This document shows, piece by piece, positions 44,596 to 53,123 of a DNA stretch of 64,000 nucleotides (positions within the stretch are counted from its first letter, which is position 1; each line of letters starts with the position of its first letter). The DNA comes from an uncultured Spirochaetota bacterium (lineage in GTDB: Bacteria > Spirochaetota > Spirochaetia > Treponematales > Treponemataceae), in contig CALXMF010000001.1 of the NCBI GenBank assembly GCA_944389415.1, forward strand, positions 248,001 to 312,000, read 5' to 3'. The translations under genes and the position numbers were made by a program. Under the pieces are notes generated by a model. That model worked only from the letters and a program-made list of their open reading frames with translations, was not told the origin of the DNA and ran no database searches.

Positions 44596-45618
44596 GTGCC
44601 ACGATCACGACGATATAAACGATTAGAAAAAAACACCATAAGTTCTCTTGTTAATTTTGCCGGAAAAGGAATCAGGCAGGTAGGGAATCTTTTCTCAAAA
44701 TTCTTTGCCGTATGTGATCGAAAACTAACAATTATGATCGTGCCGCACTCGCAGGATAAAGTTTTTAATATACAGACTAACGTCTTTGCACTTGTCTTCG
44801 GAGTGATTATCATATGCGGCATACTGGCGTCTTTTTTTTATTTTAACAAACAGATTATCGGTTCCAATATCGAAATTTCTAGGCTTGTACAGGAAAACCG
44901 CGACACGCTCGCAAGTCTTGATGAGTTGATTGATGAAAATGAAAATCTGCTGCAAACCGCAAAACGTTTTCAGTCATCTCTGACCCAATCCCTCGCTCTG
45001 CTTGGTATTAGTCAGCCGGCAGGAATATCACAGGGAGCCGCAAACGGAAGCGATTTAAGTTCACTGTTCAGCACACGGGATATGGCGGCTGGTTCTTTGC
45101 AGGAAACAACTGATATTAAGCAGCTGACTTCATATCTTGAAGGGGCTATCCAGCCGATAGAGCAGATAGGACGTATGCTTGAAACACAAGGCACGCTCTT
45201 TTCTGATATTCCAAGTATCTGGCCGCTGAAGAACGGTATCGGGCATATATCAATGGAATTTGGACAGAATATTCACCCTATCACCGGGCAATGGTATATT
45301 CATAAAGGACTTGATTTTTCAACCTGGCGGCAGGGCGATCCTATCGTTGCAACAGCTAATGGACAGGTTGTAACCGTTACCTACGACAGCGGCTTCGGAA
45401 ACTATGTGATTATTAAGCATAAACACGGTATTTACACCCGATACGCGCATATGTCTGCGGTATATGTAAAAAAAGGACAATTTGTTTCACAGCATGATGT
45501 TATCGGCGCAATCGGCAACACGGGTCTTTCAACAGGTCCTCATCTTCATTACGAAGTCCATATTGGTTCCGACGTAGTAGATCCTGCAAAATATATCAAT
45601 GTCAAACTTGATAAGTAG
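44596..45618 (+). CDS. M23-family (LytM) peptidoglycan endopeptidase
   Basis: A 340-residue protein with a basic cytoplasmic start, one membrane helix (VFALVFGVIIICGILASFFYF, near residues 58-78), a coiled-coil segment and a C-terminal LytM domain. The zinc and catalytic residues are complete: H236 and D240 in HKGLD, and H316/H318 in HLHYEVH. It should cut peptide cross-links in the periplasm. The start is GTG at 44596 behind a GGAGC site. It lies 8 bases upstream of the bactofilin gene; bactofilins and M23 peptidases act as pairs in cell-shape control in several bacteria. Confidence 0.92.
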   Translation: MPRSRRYKRLEKNTISSLVNFAGKGIRQVGNLFSKFFAVCDRKLTIMIVPHSQDKVFNIQTNVFALVFGVIIICGILASFFYFNKQIIGSNIEISRLVQENRDTLASLDELIDENENLLQTAKRFQSSLTQSLALLGISQPAGISQGAANGSDLSSLFSTRDMAAGSLQETTDIKQLTSYLEGAIQPIEQIGRMLETQGTLFSDIPSIWPLKNGIGHISMEFGQNIHPITGQWYIHKGLDFSTWRQGDPIVATANGQVVTVTYDSGFGNYVIIKHKHGIYTRYAHMSAVYVKKGQFVSQHDVIGAIGNTGLSTGPHLHYEVHIGSDVVDPAKYINVKLDK

Positions 45619-45626
45619 GATTAATA

Positions 45627-46055
45627 ATGGCATTCCGTTCTGATGATATATCAATCAATACTGTTATCGGCGCCGGTTCCAGTGTTTCCGGGAATCTGAA
45701 AATAAATGGATTTATTCGTGTAGACGGCGATATAGATGGAAATCTTGAGACAACAGGTAAAGTGATAACCGGAGAGCATTCCCGTATCAGAGGGAATATT
45801 ATTGCATCATCTGTAGTCGCTGGCGGAATTGTTGAGGGTGACATAGTTGCTGCAGAACGGATTCAGCTTCTTTCTACCGCAGCAGTGCTCGGTGATATAT
45901 CTACGCGCCGCCTCGAAGTCGCGGAGAATGTTATCCTTCATGGTTACTGCATTTCTCTTAAAGATGAGAACCGTTATATCGAGGCGGAAAAAGATCGTAT
46001 AGATCGCAAAGCACTCGCTGAACGGACACTTTTTAATTCTTCAGGAACTGTCTGA
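45627..46055 (+). CDS. bactofilin
   Basis: A 142-residue bactofilin (DUF583): a right-handed beta-helix built from short repeats such as TVIGAGSSVSGNLKINGFIRVDGDIDG, KVITGEHSRIRGNIIASSVVAGGIVEGDIVA. Bactofilins polymerise without nucleotide and anchor cell-wall enzymes; in Leptospira and Helicobacter they affect helical shape. Its position right after an M23 peptidase supports such a role. The stop overlaps the start of the next gene by one base (TGATG). Confidence 0.93.
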   Translation: MAFRSDDISINTVIGAGSSVSGNLKINGFIRVDGDIDGNLETTGKVITGEHSRIRGNIIASSVVAGGIVEGDIVAAERIQLLSTAAVLGDISTRRLEVAENVILHGYCISLKDENRYIEAEKDRIDRKALAERTLFNSSGTV

Positions 46056-46561
46056 TGGATCAGGTAGACCCTGTCGCTTCGTCACTTCATTTATCCGCAG
46101 CCTCTCAGGCATCTCAAGGGTCTGCTCGGAGTGAAAAAAAACAAAAAATACGTAAATCTTTTGCCAGCATTTTACATTTCCATTCTATGGGACTGCCTGA
46201 AGATGAATTTATTCCACCGCAAGTTGCAGGACTTCCTTTAGAAGATGCCATCATAAAACTTAAAGATGATGTTGATATCGCTGGAGATAACTTAAAAGCG
46301 GGTTCTTCAATGGAAGCCTTTACGGCATATCGGAGAGCGGTATCTGATTTTATGCGTTTTGTCGTTCACTGTAATTATGAAGTAGACATGCAAGAAAGCG
46401 GCCGCAATATTCTCCGGAGAAAGCGCTACTATATATTGCGCATAGTTGATGAGAAACTTGATCACCTTGCCGCAGATTTTCTTGTGAATCATTATGATAA
46501 ATTAACTATGCTTGCGCGGATTGATGAAATCAATGGAATTTTAGTAGACTTGCTGACATAG
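46055..46561 (+). CDS. YaaR family protein (DUF327)
   Basis: A 168-residue helical protein whose core (LEDAIIKLKDDVDIAGDNLKAGSSMEAFTAYRRAVSDFMRFVV, then RRKRYYILRIVDEKLDHLAADFL) matches the DUF327/YaaR family. In Bacillus yaaR lies beside holB and yaaT (ricT); here it is likewise followed by the RicT gene after 25 bases but without holB. Function unknown. The ATG overlaps the bactofilin stop as TGATG, so the genes are co-translated. Confidence 0.85.
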   Translation: MDQVDPVASSLHLSAASQASQGSARSEKKQKIRKSFASILHFHSMGLPEDEFIPPQVAGLPLEDAIIKLKDDVDIAGDNLKAGSSMEAFTAYRRAVSDFMRFVVHCNYEVDMQESGRNILRRKRYYILRIVDEKLDHLAADFLVNHYDKLTMLARIDEINGILVDLLT

Positions 46562-46586
46562 CTGTTCCTGTAAAAGAGGATATATT

Positions 46587-47516
46587 ATGAGTGAAGTATT
46601 TGAAAATGAAATAGAGGCCAGAGAATGTGAAGATATCTCTTCGCTTGAAGACGCGATACCGGTTGATGATATTCCCAATTCCTGCAACTTTGAGTATCCG
46701 TCACCGCTTTACCGGTTAAAATTAGAATATTCCTGCGAAGGAGTATACGCTACAGCAGAACACGATGCTGAATTTTCTCCCGGAGATTATGTGATTATCC
46801 CGACACGGTATGGAAGAGATCTTGCCCTTGTTATGGGCGTATCACATACGCCCATCGGTATCCGTCCCAGTGATATAGTAAAAATTGATCGGAAAGCAAC
46901 ACAGAGCGATCTGGATAAACGGCATGACGACGAAAAAAAAGAAGAAACAGCATTTAAGGTTTTTCAGGAAAAGGTTGCGTTTCATAAACTTGATATGAAA
47001 CTTATAGCGACTCATTATCTCCTTGATGAACAAAAAATTCTGTTCTTCTTCAGCGCTGATAACCGTGTTGATTTCAGAGAACTGGTAAAAGATTTAGTAT
47101 CCGTATTCAAAATGCGTATTGAACTGCGGCAGATAGGAGTCCGAGATGAATCCCGCATTACAGGCGGCTTAGGTGTATGCGGCCGGGCGTATTGCTGTCA
47201 TTCCGTGTCCGATAAACTGCAGCCTGTTTCTATTCGTATGGCAAAAGATCAAAATCTGTCGCTCAATTCCATGAAAATATCAGGCCAGTGCGGCAGACTT
47301 TTATGCTGTCTGGCATATGAATACAGCTGGTACGCAGAAGCCCGCAAAAAACTTCCAAATGAGGGCGTACGGCTTGTATATGAAGGTACCAATTTCCGTA
47401 TTACCGAAATAAATCCTATTACAACTATGATTAAACTTTCCGGAGAAGACGGACGTATACTTGAAATACCGGCAAAACGCTTCTATCAGACAGACGGCCG
47501 CTGGTATATAAAATAA
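46587..47516 (+). CDS. ricT: PSP1/RicT domain protein
   Basis: A 309-residue protein with the PSP1 domain. The cysteine-rich block GVCGRAYCCHSV and GQCGRLLCCLAYEY is the iron-sulfur-ligand region known from B. subtilis RicT (YaaT), a partner of RNase Y in mRNA maturation that also affects development. KIDRKATQSDL and LISVHYLLDEQKILFFFSADNRVDFRELVKDL-like blocks also match. An AAAGAGG site precedes the ATG. It closes the M23-bactofilin-YaaR-RicT run and converges on a methyltransferase gene. Confidence 0.9.
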   Translation: MSEVFENEIEARECEDISSLEDAIPVDDIPNSCNFEYPSPLYRLKLEYSCEGVYATAEHDAEFSPGDYVIIPTRYGRDLALVMGVSHTPIGIRPSDIVKIDRKATQSDLDKRHDDEKKEETAFKVFQEKVAFHKLDMKLIATHYLLDEQKILFFFSADNRVDFRELVKDLVSVFKMRIELRQIGVRDESRITGGLGVCGRAYCCHSVSDKLQPVSIRMAKDQNLSLNSMKISGQCGRLLCCLAYEYSWYAEARKKLPNEGVRLVYEGTNFRITEINPITTMIKLSGEDGRILEIPAKRFYQTDGRWYIK

Positions 47517-47530
47517 AGCAGTTTATATAC

Positions 47531-48256
47531 CTACCTGATTACACACAGCAAGTTTGCGCTGTCTGCGGCGGCTGGTTTACGATCAAAACCGCTGTATACC
47601 TGCATATCAGCAAAGCCTGCTTCACGCGCGTCTTTTTCAATTTCTGAACAGGTAATAGGATAAATTGGCGCTTTTTGTATTATTGAAATTCGTCTGCAGT
47701 TACCCGTCTCAAGCGTTTGTGAAAGTATAGTTTTATCAGATTTTGCAGCAGCTCTCTCTATCCTTGTAAACAGTTTAGCCCGAATGCTGCTCAGTGTTGG
47801 CAGATTTTCTATTTCTCCTGAAAAATATTCAAAATTCGGAAGCTGCAGTATGAGAGTTCCATTCTGAGAAAGCAATGACTTGCAATCATAAAAAAATTTA
47901 CGCATTAAAACCGCATCGTGAATAAAAATAAGTCTGTCGTTCAGGCAGGAAATAATATTATAAAATTTTTTCCCCAAAAAGCGGCCCATCTCGATTGTTG
48001 ACATATTAAAAAAGCGAATAGCTGTAACCGGCAGCCGCCGTCTGCGTGTCGCTGATTCAAGCATTTCACTGCAGACTTCAAGTCCAGTTACATCATACCC
48101 CTGCCGCGCGAGTTTATGTTCAAAATATCCTGTACCGCATCCTATTCTCAGGAGCTTTGCCGGATATGGATATGTTTTCAGAAGTTCTTCATAAAAAGCC
48201 TGCTGTTCCTGAGATATTGGATACAGCTCATCATAATATTCAACCAGATTTTTCAT
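47531..48256 (-). CDS. class I SAM-dependent methyltransferase
   Basis: A 241-residue small-molecule-type methyltransferase. Motif I is LLRIGCGTGYFEHKLARQGYDVTGLEVCSEML, typical of the Methyltransf_11/25 group; FYNIISCLNDRLIF and LILQLPNFEYF follow as post-motif strands. The substrate is unknown. I prefer the ATG at 48256 to the GTG two codons earlier; neither has a good ribosome site. It stands alone, convergent with ricT. Confidence 0.82.
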   Translation of the reverse strand: MKNLVEYYDELYPISQEQQAFYEELLKTYPYPAKLLRIGCGTGYFEHKLARQGYDVTGLEVCSEMLESATRRRRLPVTAIRFFNMSTIEMGRFLGKKFYNIISCLNDRLIFIHDAVLMRKFFYDCKSLLSQNGTLILQLPNFEYFSGEIENLPTLSSIRAKLFTRIERAAAKSDKTILSQTLETGNCRRISIIQKAPIYPITCSEIEKDAREAGFADMQVYSGFDRKPAAADSANLLCVIR

Positions 48257-48335
48257 ATACACACTTTAAATAATATAACCCACTAAAATTACTTTTTATT
48301 ATAATACGCTGAAAGCAGAAAACCATACAACAGCA

Positions 48336-48878
48336 TTAAAATAACTGCGCAAGCTGCCGTGCCTGTTCAAGGCCATCTGTTTTTTCAATATCACCAATAG
48401 CTTCAGCATTGCAAACACAGACAGTTTTTTTATTATCCCATTTCAGATAATCTGTAATCAATTTCCATGACGCCGTTACTCCATCAAAATCAGATGGTAA
48501 ATCAGTCGCGCCACAGAAGACCGCCGCACATTCCTTTCCGCCGATTCCTCTGCCTCCCTGCATATAGGCATAAAACTTATCAATAACCGCTTTTAACTGC
48601 GCAGGAAATGAAAACCAGTAAAGCGGAGAAAAGACAACAACAACTGCCGCTTCCTGAATAACCGGCGCGATGGTATTAAAGTTTTTTTCCATCAGGCACG
48701 GTTTATCATCTTTATAACAACAATCACAGGCTCTGCATCCAAGCAGATCAAGTTCAGCGCAGCGGATCTTTACGACATCATGACCTTTTGCCTGAGATTC
48801 GCTGATAAAAATATCCGCCATTTGTTCACTATTGCCGCCAGCGCGGGGACTTCCTGTCAGAACAACAATTTTTTTCAT
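48336..48878 (-). CDS. iron-sulfur flavoprotein / NADPH-dependent FMN reductase family
   Basis: A 180-residue flavodoxin-fold protein. The FMN phosphate loop is TGSPRAGGNSEQMA at the start. Cysteines 48, 51, 54 and 61 form CX2CX2CX6C (in GCRACDCCYKDDKPC), the compact motif of Isf-type iron-sulfur flavoproteins, though it also occurs in cluster-less quinone/FMN reductases. VFSPLYWFSFPAQLKAVIDK is the conserved isoalloxazine side. It may protect this anaerobe from oxygen or peroxide (inference). CAGGAG lies about 10 bases before the ATG. Confidence 0.87.
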   Translation of the reverse strand: MKKIVVLTGSPRAGGNSEQMADIFISESQAKGHDVVKIRCAELDLLGCRACDCCYKDDKPCLMEKNFNTIAPVIQEAAVVVVFSPLYWFSFPAQLKAVIDKFYAYMQGGRGIGGKECAAVFCGATDLPSDFDGVTASWKLITDYLKWDNKKTVCVCNAEAIGDIEKTDGLEQARQLAQLF

Positions 48879-49089
48879 AAAGCAGAACTCCTGTAGGCGT
48901 TTATTATATGATTACTTTATTGTTTTTGCAATCTTTAAAATCATCTTTTTCTTCTGATTTTAAGACCAAACATCCTTTTTCTCCATTTATACTTACAAAT
49001 ATTCCGATATCAGTACTATTTTAGTAACATCTATATCAGATATACTGTTTATACATATATCTTAGTACAAAAAGGAGTAAACTCTGAAG

Positions 49090-51978
49090 ATGAATAGAAT
49101 CTCTTGGTATAAGAGAATAGCCCTCTGCAGCAGGGCCGCCGGGCTGCTGTTCGCTGCATGTGTTGTTTTGACAGCAGTTGCCTGTTCTTCCGTGCCGAAA
49201 TCCTCACAAAACACAAAACAGCTTGTGCAGGACCCTGCGATTATTTCCGGTACCCTTGAAAACGGTATGCGGTATTACATAAAGCAGAATTCGGAACCTA
49301 AAAACCGTTTATCGATCAGACTTGCGGTTCAGGCTGGTTCCATGCAGGAAGATGACGATCAGCAGGGCGTGGCACATTTTGTTGAGCATATGGCGTTTAA
49401 CGGTTCGCAGCATTTTAAGGGCAGTGAACTCGTTGATTTTTTTGAGTCTATTGGTATGGGCTTTGGCCCCGAAATAAATGCTTACACCTCATTTGATGAG
49501 ACTGTGTATATGCTGGAGCTTCCGGCGGATAACCCAGAGTTTTTAGACACAGCGCTGACAGTAGTGTATGACTGGGCCTGTGCTCTCGATTTTGACGCGG
49601 AAAAACTTGAAAACGAACGTCAGGTAATTGTAGAAGAATGGCGCCTTGGCCTGGGCGCAGATGACCGAATCATGCAGAAGCAGATTCCATTTATGCTGCC
49701 AGAGTCACGGTACGCTCAGCGCCTCCCCATCGGCAAAACAGAGATAATCGAAAATATCAGCCGTGAACGGGTTATTGATTTTTATAAAAAATGGTATCGG
49801 CCGGAATTGATGAGTATCATTATTGTCGGCGACGCAGAACCGGCTTCACTTGAACAAGCCGTAAAACACCACCTTTCGGCAATCCCGGCGACAGGAGAAA
49901 TTCCTGAAAAACAGCCCGCACGTATAACAATACCCAAAAAAGACGCGCTGCTTGTTACCCGTGACCCGGAACTTTCTTCTACCCGAATCGATATTATGGC
50001 GTACAAAGAACCGCAGCATATACGCACTACGCAGGATCTCAAAGACGCTCTTGTCAATTCCGTTGCCTGCAGCATATTTTCTCAGCGCATGACAGAATTG
50101 AGTTTTGAGGCAGATTCTCCTGTATACGCGGCAGGCGCGGGACTTCAGAAGTTTGTTGATCCGCTTGATCTACAGTTCGCGGCGATAATCCCAACACCGG
50201 GCAAATTTACCGAAGCGCTGCAGATCCTGCTTACTGAGCTTGAGCGGATACGGAAGTATGGCGTGACAGAAACGGAACTTCAGCGCATAAAAGATGATAT
50301 CATCGCAAGTGAGACGCAGCGGCTTGCAAACAGCGCTGCAATTTCCAATTCGTCTATAGTAGCCCAGCTTCTTGAACATTCACGCAGCGGCGATATCGTA
50401 CTGTCAGCGCAGGACCGCTATAATCTGTACACAGAGGCGGTACAGTCAATTACACGCGAACAGGTAAACCGCGCCTGCAAAGACTGGTTCCCCGCGAAAG
50501 GCAAATTGATGACAGTCACCGCACCTGACAGCGCCTCAGATATTCCCTCAGAACAGGAGATTTTCGCCATCTGGCAAAAGGGCCCTGATAAAGCATCAGT
50601 AGTACCATACAGCGATGATGTTGACGACCGTCCCCTGTATCTTGAGAAACCAGCTGTTTCAGGTTCTATTCTTTCTGAACAGACGCTTCTTACTGAGCCG
50701 CTTACCGTTACACAGTGGCTGCTCTCAAACGGCGTGCGGGTTATCATCAATCAGACAGATTTTAAGCAGGATGAAATTCTTATGAACGCGGTGCGCCGCG
50801 GCGGATTAAGTTATTTCTCAGATGAGGAATATCAGTCCGCAGCAGCGGCGGCTGAATATGTTGAGCAGTCAGGACTGAACGGACTTACTCCCATGCAGGT
50901 AGTAAAAAAACTTTCAGGAAAACAGATCAGTATCACACCGGTGATTGCTCCGTATTATTCAGGACTGCGCGCGTCATGCTCCGCGGCCGATTTTGAGGAT
51001 ATGTTCCGGCTAACACAGCTGTATTTTACCGCGCCCTATTTCAGTGAGGACGGCTGGAGTCAGGTCTTGATTGCCAGGCAGCGGCAAGCCGCCCAGCTGA
51101 TGAATACCCCTGAGGGCCATTTTTATCAGGCGCTGAGCGCGCTCCGATACGGCGATTCGCCGCGGTACGCGCCTGTTACCGAAGAAACAATCTCTTTACT
51201 GAACAGCGCCGCCGCGGAACGGGCATACCGCACCTGTTTTGAGGACGCGAACGGCTATACATTTATTTTTACCGGCAGTTTTGATATTGAGCAGCTCAGG
51301 ACATTTGCCTGCGACTATCTGGCGACACTGCCATCGGGATATGCCGAAAACAAAGCGCTTCCCGCCGTGTCTCCCGATTCTGCTTATATCCCATTCCCGC
51401 AGGGAAAACCATCTGTTACGGTAAAAAAAGGTCTTGAAGATCAGAGGACTGTATATATCGCCTTTGGCGGCGCCCTGCCTGCTGTAGAGACAGATGATAT
51501 CACCCTGCAGCATCAGCAGCTTGATGATATGACCCAGTATCTGCGGACAGTTCTTCGTGAGACAATCCGCGAACAGATGGGCGGTTCATATAACGTATCA
51601 GTGTACACCGATAGCGCAGAATACCCATCACCGCATTATGAGACCGAAATCGCGTTCAGCTGCGCGCCGGGTCGTGAGCGGGAGCTTGCAGACGCCGTTA
51701 TAGCGGAGATTGAACGTTTGCAGAAAACACTGCCGTCTCAAGCCAATATGACTAAAATACAGGAACAGTACCGGCGCTCAATGGAAACAGGTCTGCGTCA
51801 GAACTCATTCTGGCTGACACATATAACGCAGAATGTACTCGACAGCGTCCCGCTTGAGCAGATAGCCGATACACACCGTATTGAGCAGGCGCAGACTCCG
51901 CAGGCATTGCAGAACACACTGCGGACAATGCTGAATACGGATAACTATATCAGCGCCTATCTGTATCCTGAAAAATAA
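49090..51978 (+). CDS. M16 zinc peptidase lipoprotein (PqqL/pitrilysin-like)
   Basis: A 962-residue protein with two M16 halves. The inverted zinc motif H96-F-V-E99-H100 (HFVEHMAFNG) is intact, and the distal glutamate lies in ENERQVIVEEW. The N-terminus is a lipoprotein signal (LLFAACVVLTAVACSS; lipobox cysteine in VAC), so the enzyme is anchored to a membrane facing the periplasm or surface. PqqL-type proteases degrade imported or misfolded peptides. The ribosome site AAAGGAG is 12 bases from the ATG, longer than usual. An intrinsic terminator follows. GC-rich codon use (GCG, CGC) is more marked than in its neighbours. Confidence 0.92.
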   Translation: MNRISWYKRIALCSRAAGLLFAACVVLTAVACSSVPKSSQNTKQLVQDPAIISGTLENGMRYYIKQNSEPKNRLSIRLAVQAGSMQEDDDQQGVAHFVEHMAFNGSQHFKGSELVDFFESIGMGFGPEINAYTSFDETVYMLELPADNPEFLDTALTVVYDWACALDFDAEKLENERQVIVEEWRLGLGADDRIMQKQIPFMLPESRYAQRLPIGKTEIIENISRERVIDFYKKWYRPELMSIIIVGDAEPASLEQAVKHHLSAIPATGEIPEKQPARITIPKKDALLVTRDPELSSTRIDIMAYKEPQHIRTTQDLKDALVNSVACSIFSQRMTELSFEADSPVYAAGAGLQKFVDPLDLQFAAIIPTPGKFTEALQILLTELERIRKYGVTETELQRIKDDIIASETQRLANSAAISNSSIVAQLLEHSRSGDIVLSAQDRYNLYTEAVQSITREQVNRACKDWFPAKGKLMTVTAPDSASDIPSEQEIFAIWQKGPDKASVVPYSDDVDDRPLYLEKPAVSGSILSEQTLLTEPLTVTQWLLSNGVRVIINQTDFKQDEILMNAVRRGGLSYFSDEEYQSAAAAAEYVEQSGLNGLTPMQVVKKLSGKQISITPVIAPYYSGLRASCSAADFEDMFRLTQLYFTAPYFSEDGWSQVLIARQRQAAQLMNTPEGHFYQALSALRYGDSPRYAPVTEETISLLNSAAAERAYRTCFEDANGYTFIFTGSFDIEQLRTFACDYLATLPSGYAENKALPAVSPDSAYIPFPQGKPSVTVKKGLEDQRTVYIAFGGALPAVETDDITLQHQQLDDMTQYLRTVLRETIREQMGGSYNVSVYTDSAEYPSPHYETEIAFSCAPGRERELADAVIAEIERLQKTLPSQANMTKIQEQYRRSMETGLRQNSFWLTHITQNVLDSVPLEQIADTHRIEQAQTPQALQNTLRTMLNTDNYISAYLYPEK

Positions 51979-52003
51979 CCGTCAGGACAGGGTCTTTTAA
52001 CAC

Positions 52004-52041
52004 TTATCCACAGCGTCCCGTTTACCCGGGACGCTTTTTTT
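52004..52041 (+). terminator. intrinsic terminator after M16 peptidase gene
   Basis: AGCGTCCCG (52012-52020) pairs perfectly with CGGGACGCT (52027-52035) around TTTACC and is followed by a T-run. A TTATCCACA match to the DnaA box (52004-52012) precedes it, probably by chance. Confidence 0.9.
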
Positions 52042-52055
52042 ATACAGAAAAGCAG

Positions 52056-52085
52056 TTGACAAAATACGGGGGGGGGTACTCTAAC
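52056..52085 (+). promoter_or_regulatory. promoter with nine-G tract in the -35/-10 spacer
   Basis: A consensus TTGACA (52056-52061) is followed by AAATAC, nine consecutive G (52068-52076), TAC and the weak -10 candidate TCTAAC (52080-52085, spacer 18) or TACTCT (spacer 15). This is the only G or C run of this length in the window. Slipped-strand changes would alter the spacer and thus promoter strength for the downstream lipoprotein gene. Confidence 0.7.
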
Positions 52086-52127
52086 ACTAACAGTGTGTAT
52101 TCACTGTGTATTGTTAAGGAGGGTCTT

Positions 52128-52760
52128 ATGAAAAGACAGAAACGTATTTTGGCCGGCGCGGCGGCGATGCTGCTCGCGCTTGGAATGCTTATCAGCTGTG
52201 ACACACCGGCGAACAGCGGCAGTTCTGATGGCGGAAGCGCCGGAGGCAGTATCACACTTCCAGAGGGAGATACCGAAGCGGAAAACAAACTTGTGGGAAC
52301 ATGGGAACGAGAAGACAATTATTCTGACGTGTATGTCCTGAATAAAGATGGCACATGCAAAAATGGCGATGATGCAGGAACATGGTCCGCAACAGATACC
52401 AAGTTATCTATGATATTTGAAGTATCAGTACCTCCAGCCCAAGCGACTACTACGTTGATATATACCCAAAGTACAGATACTTTAAAAGTTGGTGATATAA
52501 CTCTTACGCGAAAAACAGACTCTTCCAATTCTGTGGAAGGAACATGGGAATATCCCGATGGAGAACTTATTATTACCTCAAATACATTTAAATACACTTT
52601 CATGTATGATGAAACTCAAATATGGGTATCTACGGGTATTCGTACGGGCAACACCCTTACAATAAAAAAAATGGAGGTAATGTATAGCCTTTCATATATA
52701 TTATCTGCTGATGGAACTACCTTAACAATGGGTGACTATATCTACACAAGACAGCAGTAA
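52128..52760 (+). CDS. lipoprotein with two lipocalin-like repeats
   Basis: A 210-residue lipoprotein. The ATG at 52128 has AAGGAGGG just upstream and starts a lipoprotein signal (RILAGAAAMLLALGMLISC, lipobox LISC). A Gly/Ser linker is followed by two related segments that begin with VGTWERED and VEGTWEYPDG and end with DITLTRK and DYIYTRQ, a pattern of treponemal lipocalin-like, beta-barrel lipoproteins. Function unknown; surface exposure is possible. Expression may vary through the G-tract in its promoter. Confidence 0.8.
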   Translation: MKRQKRILAGAAAMLLALGMLISCDTPANSGSSDGGSAGGSITLPEGDTEAENKLVGTWEREDNYSDVYVLNKDGTCKNGDDAGTWSATDTKLSMIFEVSVPPAQATTTLIYTQSTDTLKVGDITLTRKTDSSNSVEGTWEYPDGELIITSNTFKYTFMYDETQIWVSTGIRTGNTLTIKKMEVMYSLSYILSADGTTLTMGDYIYTRQQ

Positions 52761-52835
52761 AACGCTTTTACTGCGCAGGGCCGCGCGCGGATGTGTTCCG
52801 CGGCGGCTCTTATCAGCGCGCCTGCTGATGTAATA

Positions 52836-53040
52836 CAGCCAACAGAAAAAAAGATACATTATCTTTTTTTCATTTTCAGTCTTTCTTTAAAACAAAAACA
52901 CACTTTTTTTAATCTGTTTTTAGTCTTTCTTTAAAACAAAAATACACTTTCTTTGATCTGTTTTTAATCTTTCTTTGATTCAAAAATAAACTTTCTTTGA
53001 TCTATTTTTAATCTTTCTTTAACTCAAAAATACATTAAAA
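52836..53040. repeat. 44-bp tandem repeat array
   Basis: TCTTTCTTT recurs at 52880, 52924, 52968 and 53012, an exact 44-base period. Each unit reads roughly TCTTTCTTT-AAAACAAAAATACACTTTCTTTGATC-TGTTTTTA. There are three full units, a partial fourth ending near 53040, and a degenerate unit upstream from about 52836. Units diverge slightly (for example AAAAC versus GATTC versus AACTC). Confidence 0.88.
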
Positions 53041-53083
53041 ACAGCGCGCCGCGCAGTACTGTGCGTGCGCCCGGCTCTTTATA

Positions 53084-53112
53084 TTGCAAGCCGTTCTAAA
53101 AAACAGTATACT
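53084..53112 (+). promoter_or_regulatory. promoter of carAB operon, very short leader
   Basis: TTGCAA (53084-53089), a 17-base spacer and TATACT (53107-53112). The -10 ends 11 bases before the carA ATG, so the leader is about 5 nt and has no ribosome site. No attenuator or pyrimidine-responsive leader fits in this space. Confidence 0.7.
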
Positions 53113-53123
53113 TTTGTTTCAGT

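Larger units (their letters stand above)
52761..53123. other. 363-base intergenic region: hairpins, tandem repeats, carA promoter
   Basis: No gene is visible. It holds a GC-rich stretch after the lipoprotein gene, a small hairpin (ATCAGC/GCTGAT, 52812-52829), an A/T hairpin (AAAAAAAGATA/TATCTTTTTTT near 52846-52870), the 44-bp tandem repeat array, a GC-rich stretch, and the carA promoter. Confidence 0.75.

Noticed and set aside
46927-46944. A8 run in ricT as a contingency tract
   Set aside because: Poly-A in an A-rich lysine/glutamate stretch is common here and nothing suggests switching.
52004-52012. TTATCCACA, a perfect DnaA box
   Set aside because: A single copy; about half a match is expected by chance in this length, and no cluster or AT-rich unwinding region accompanies it.
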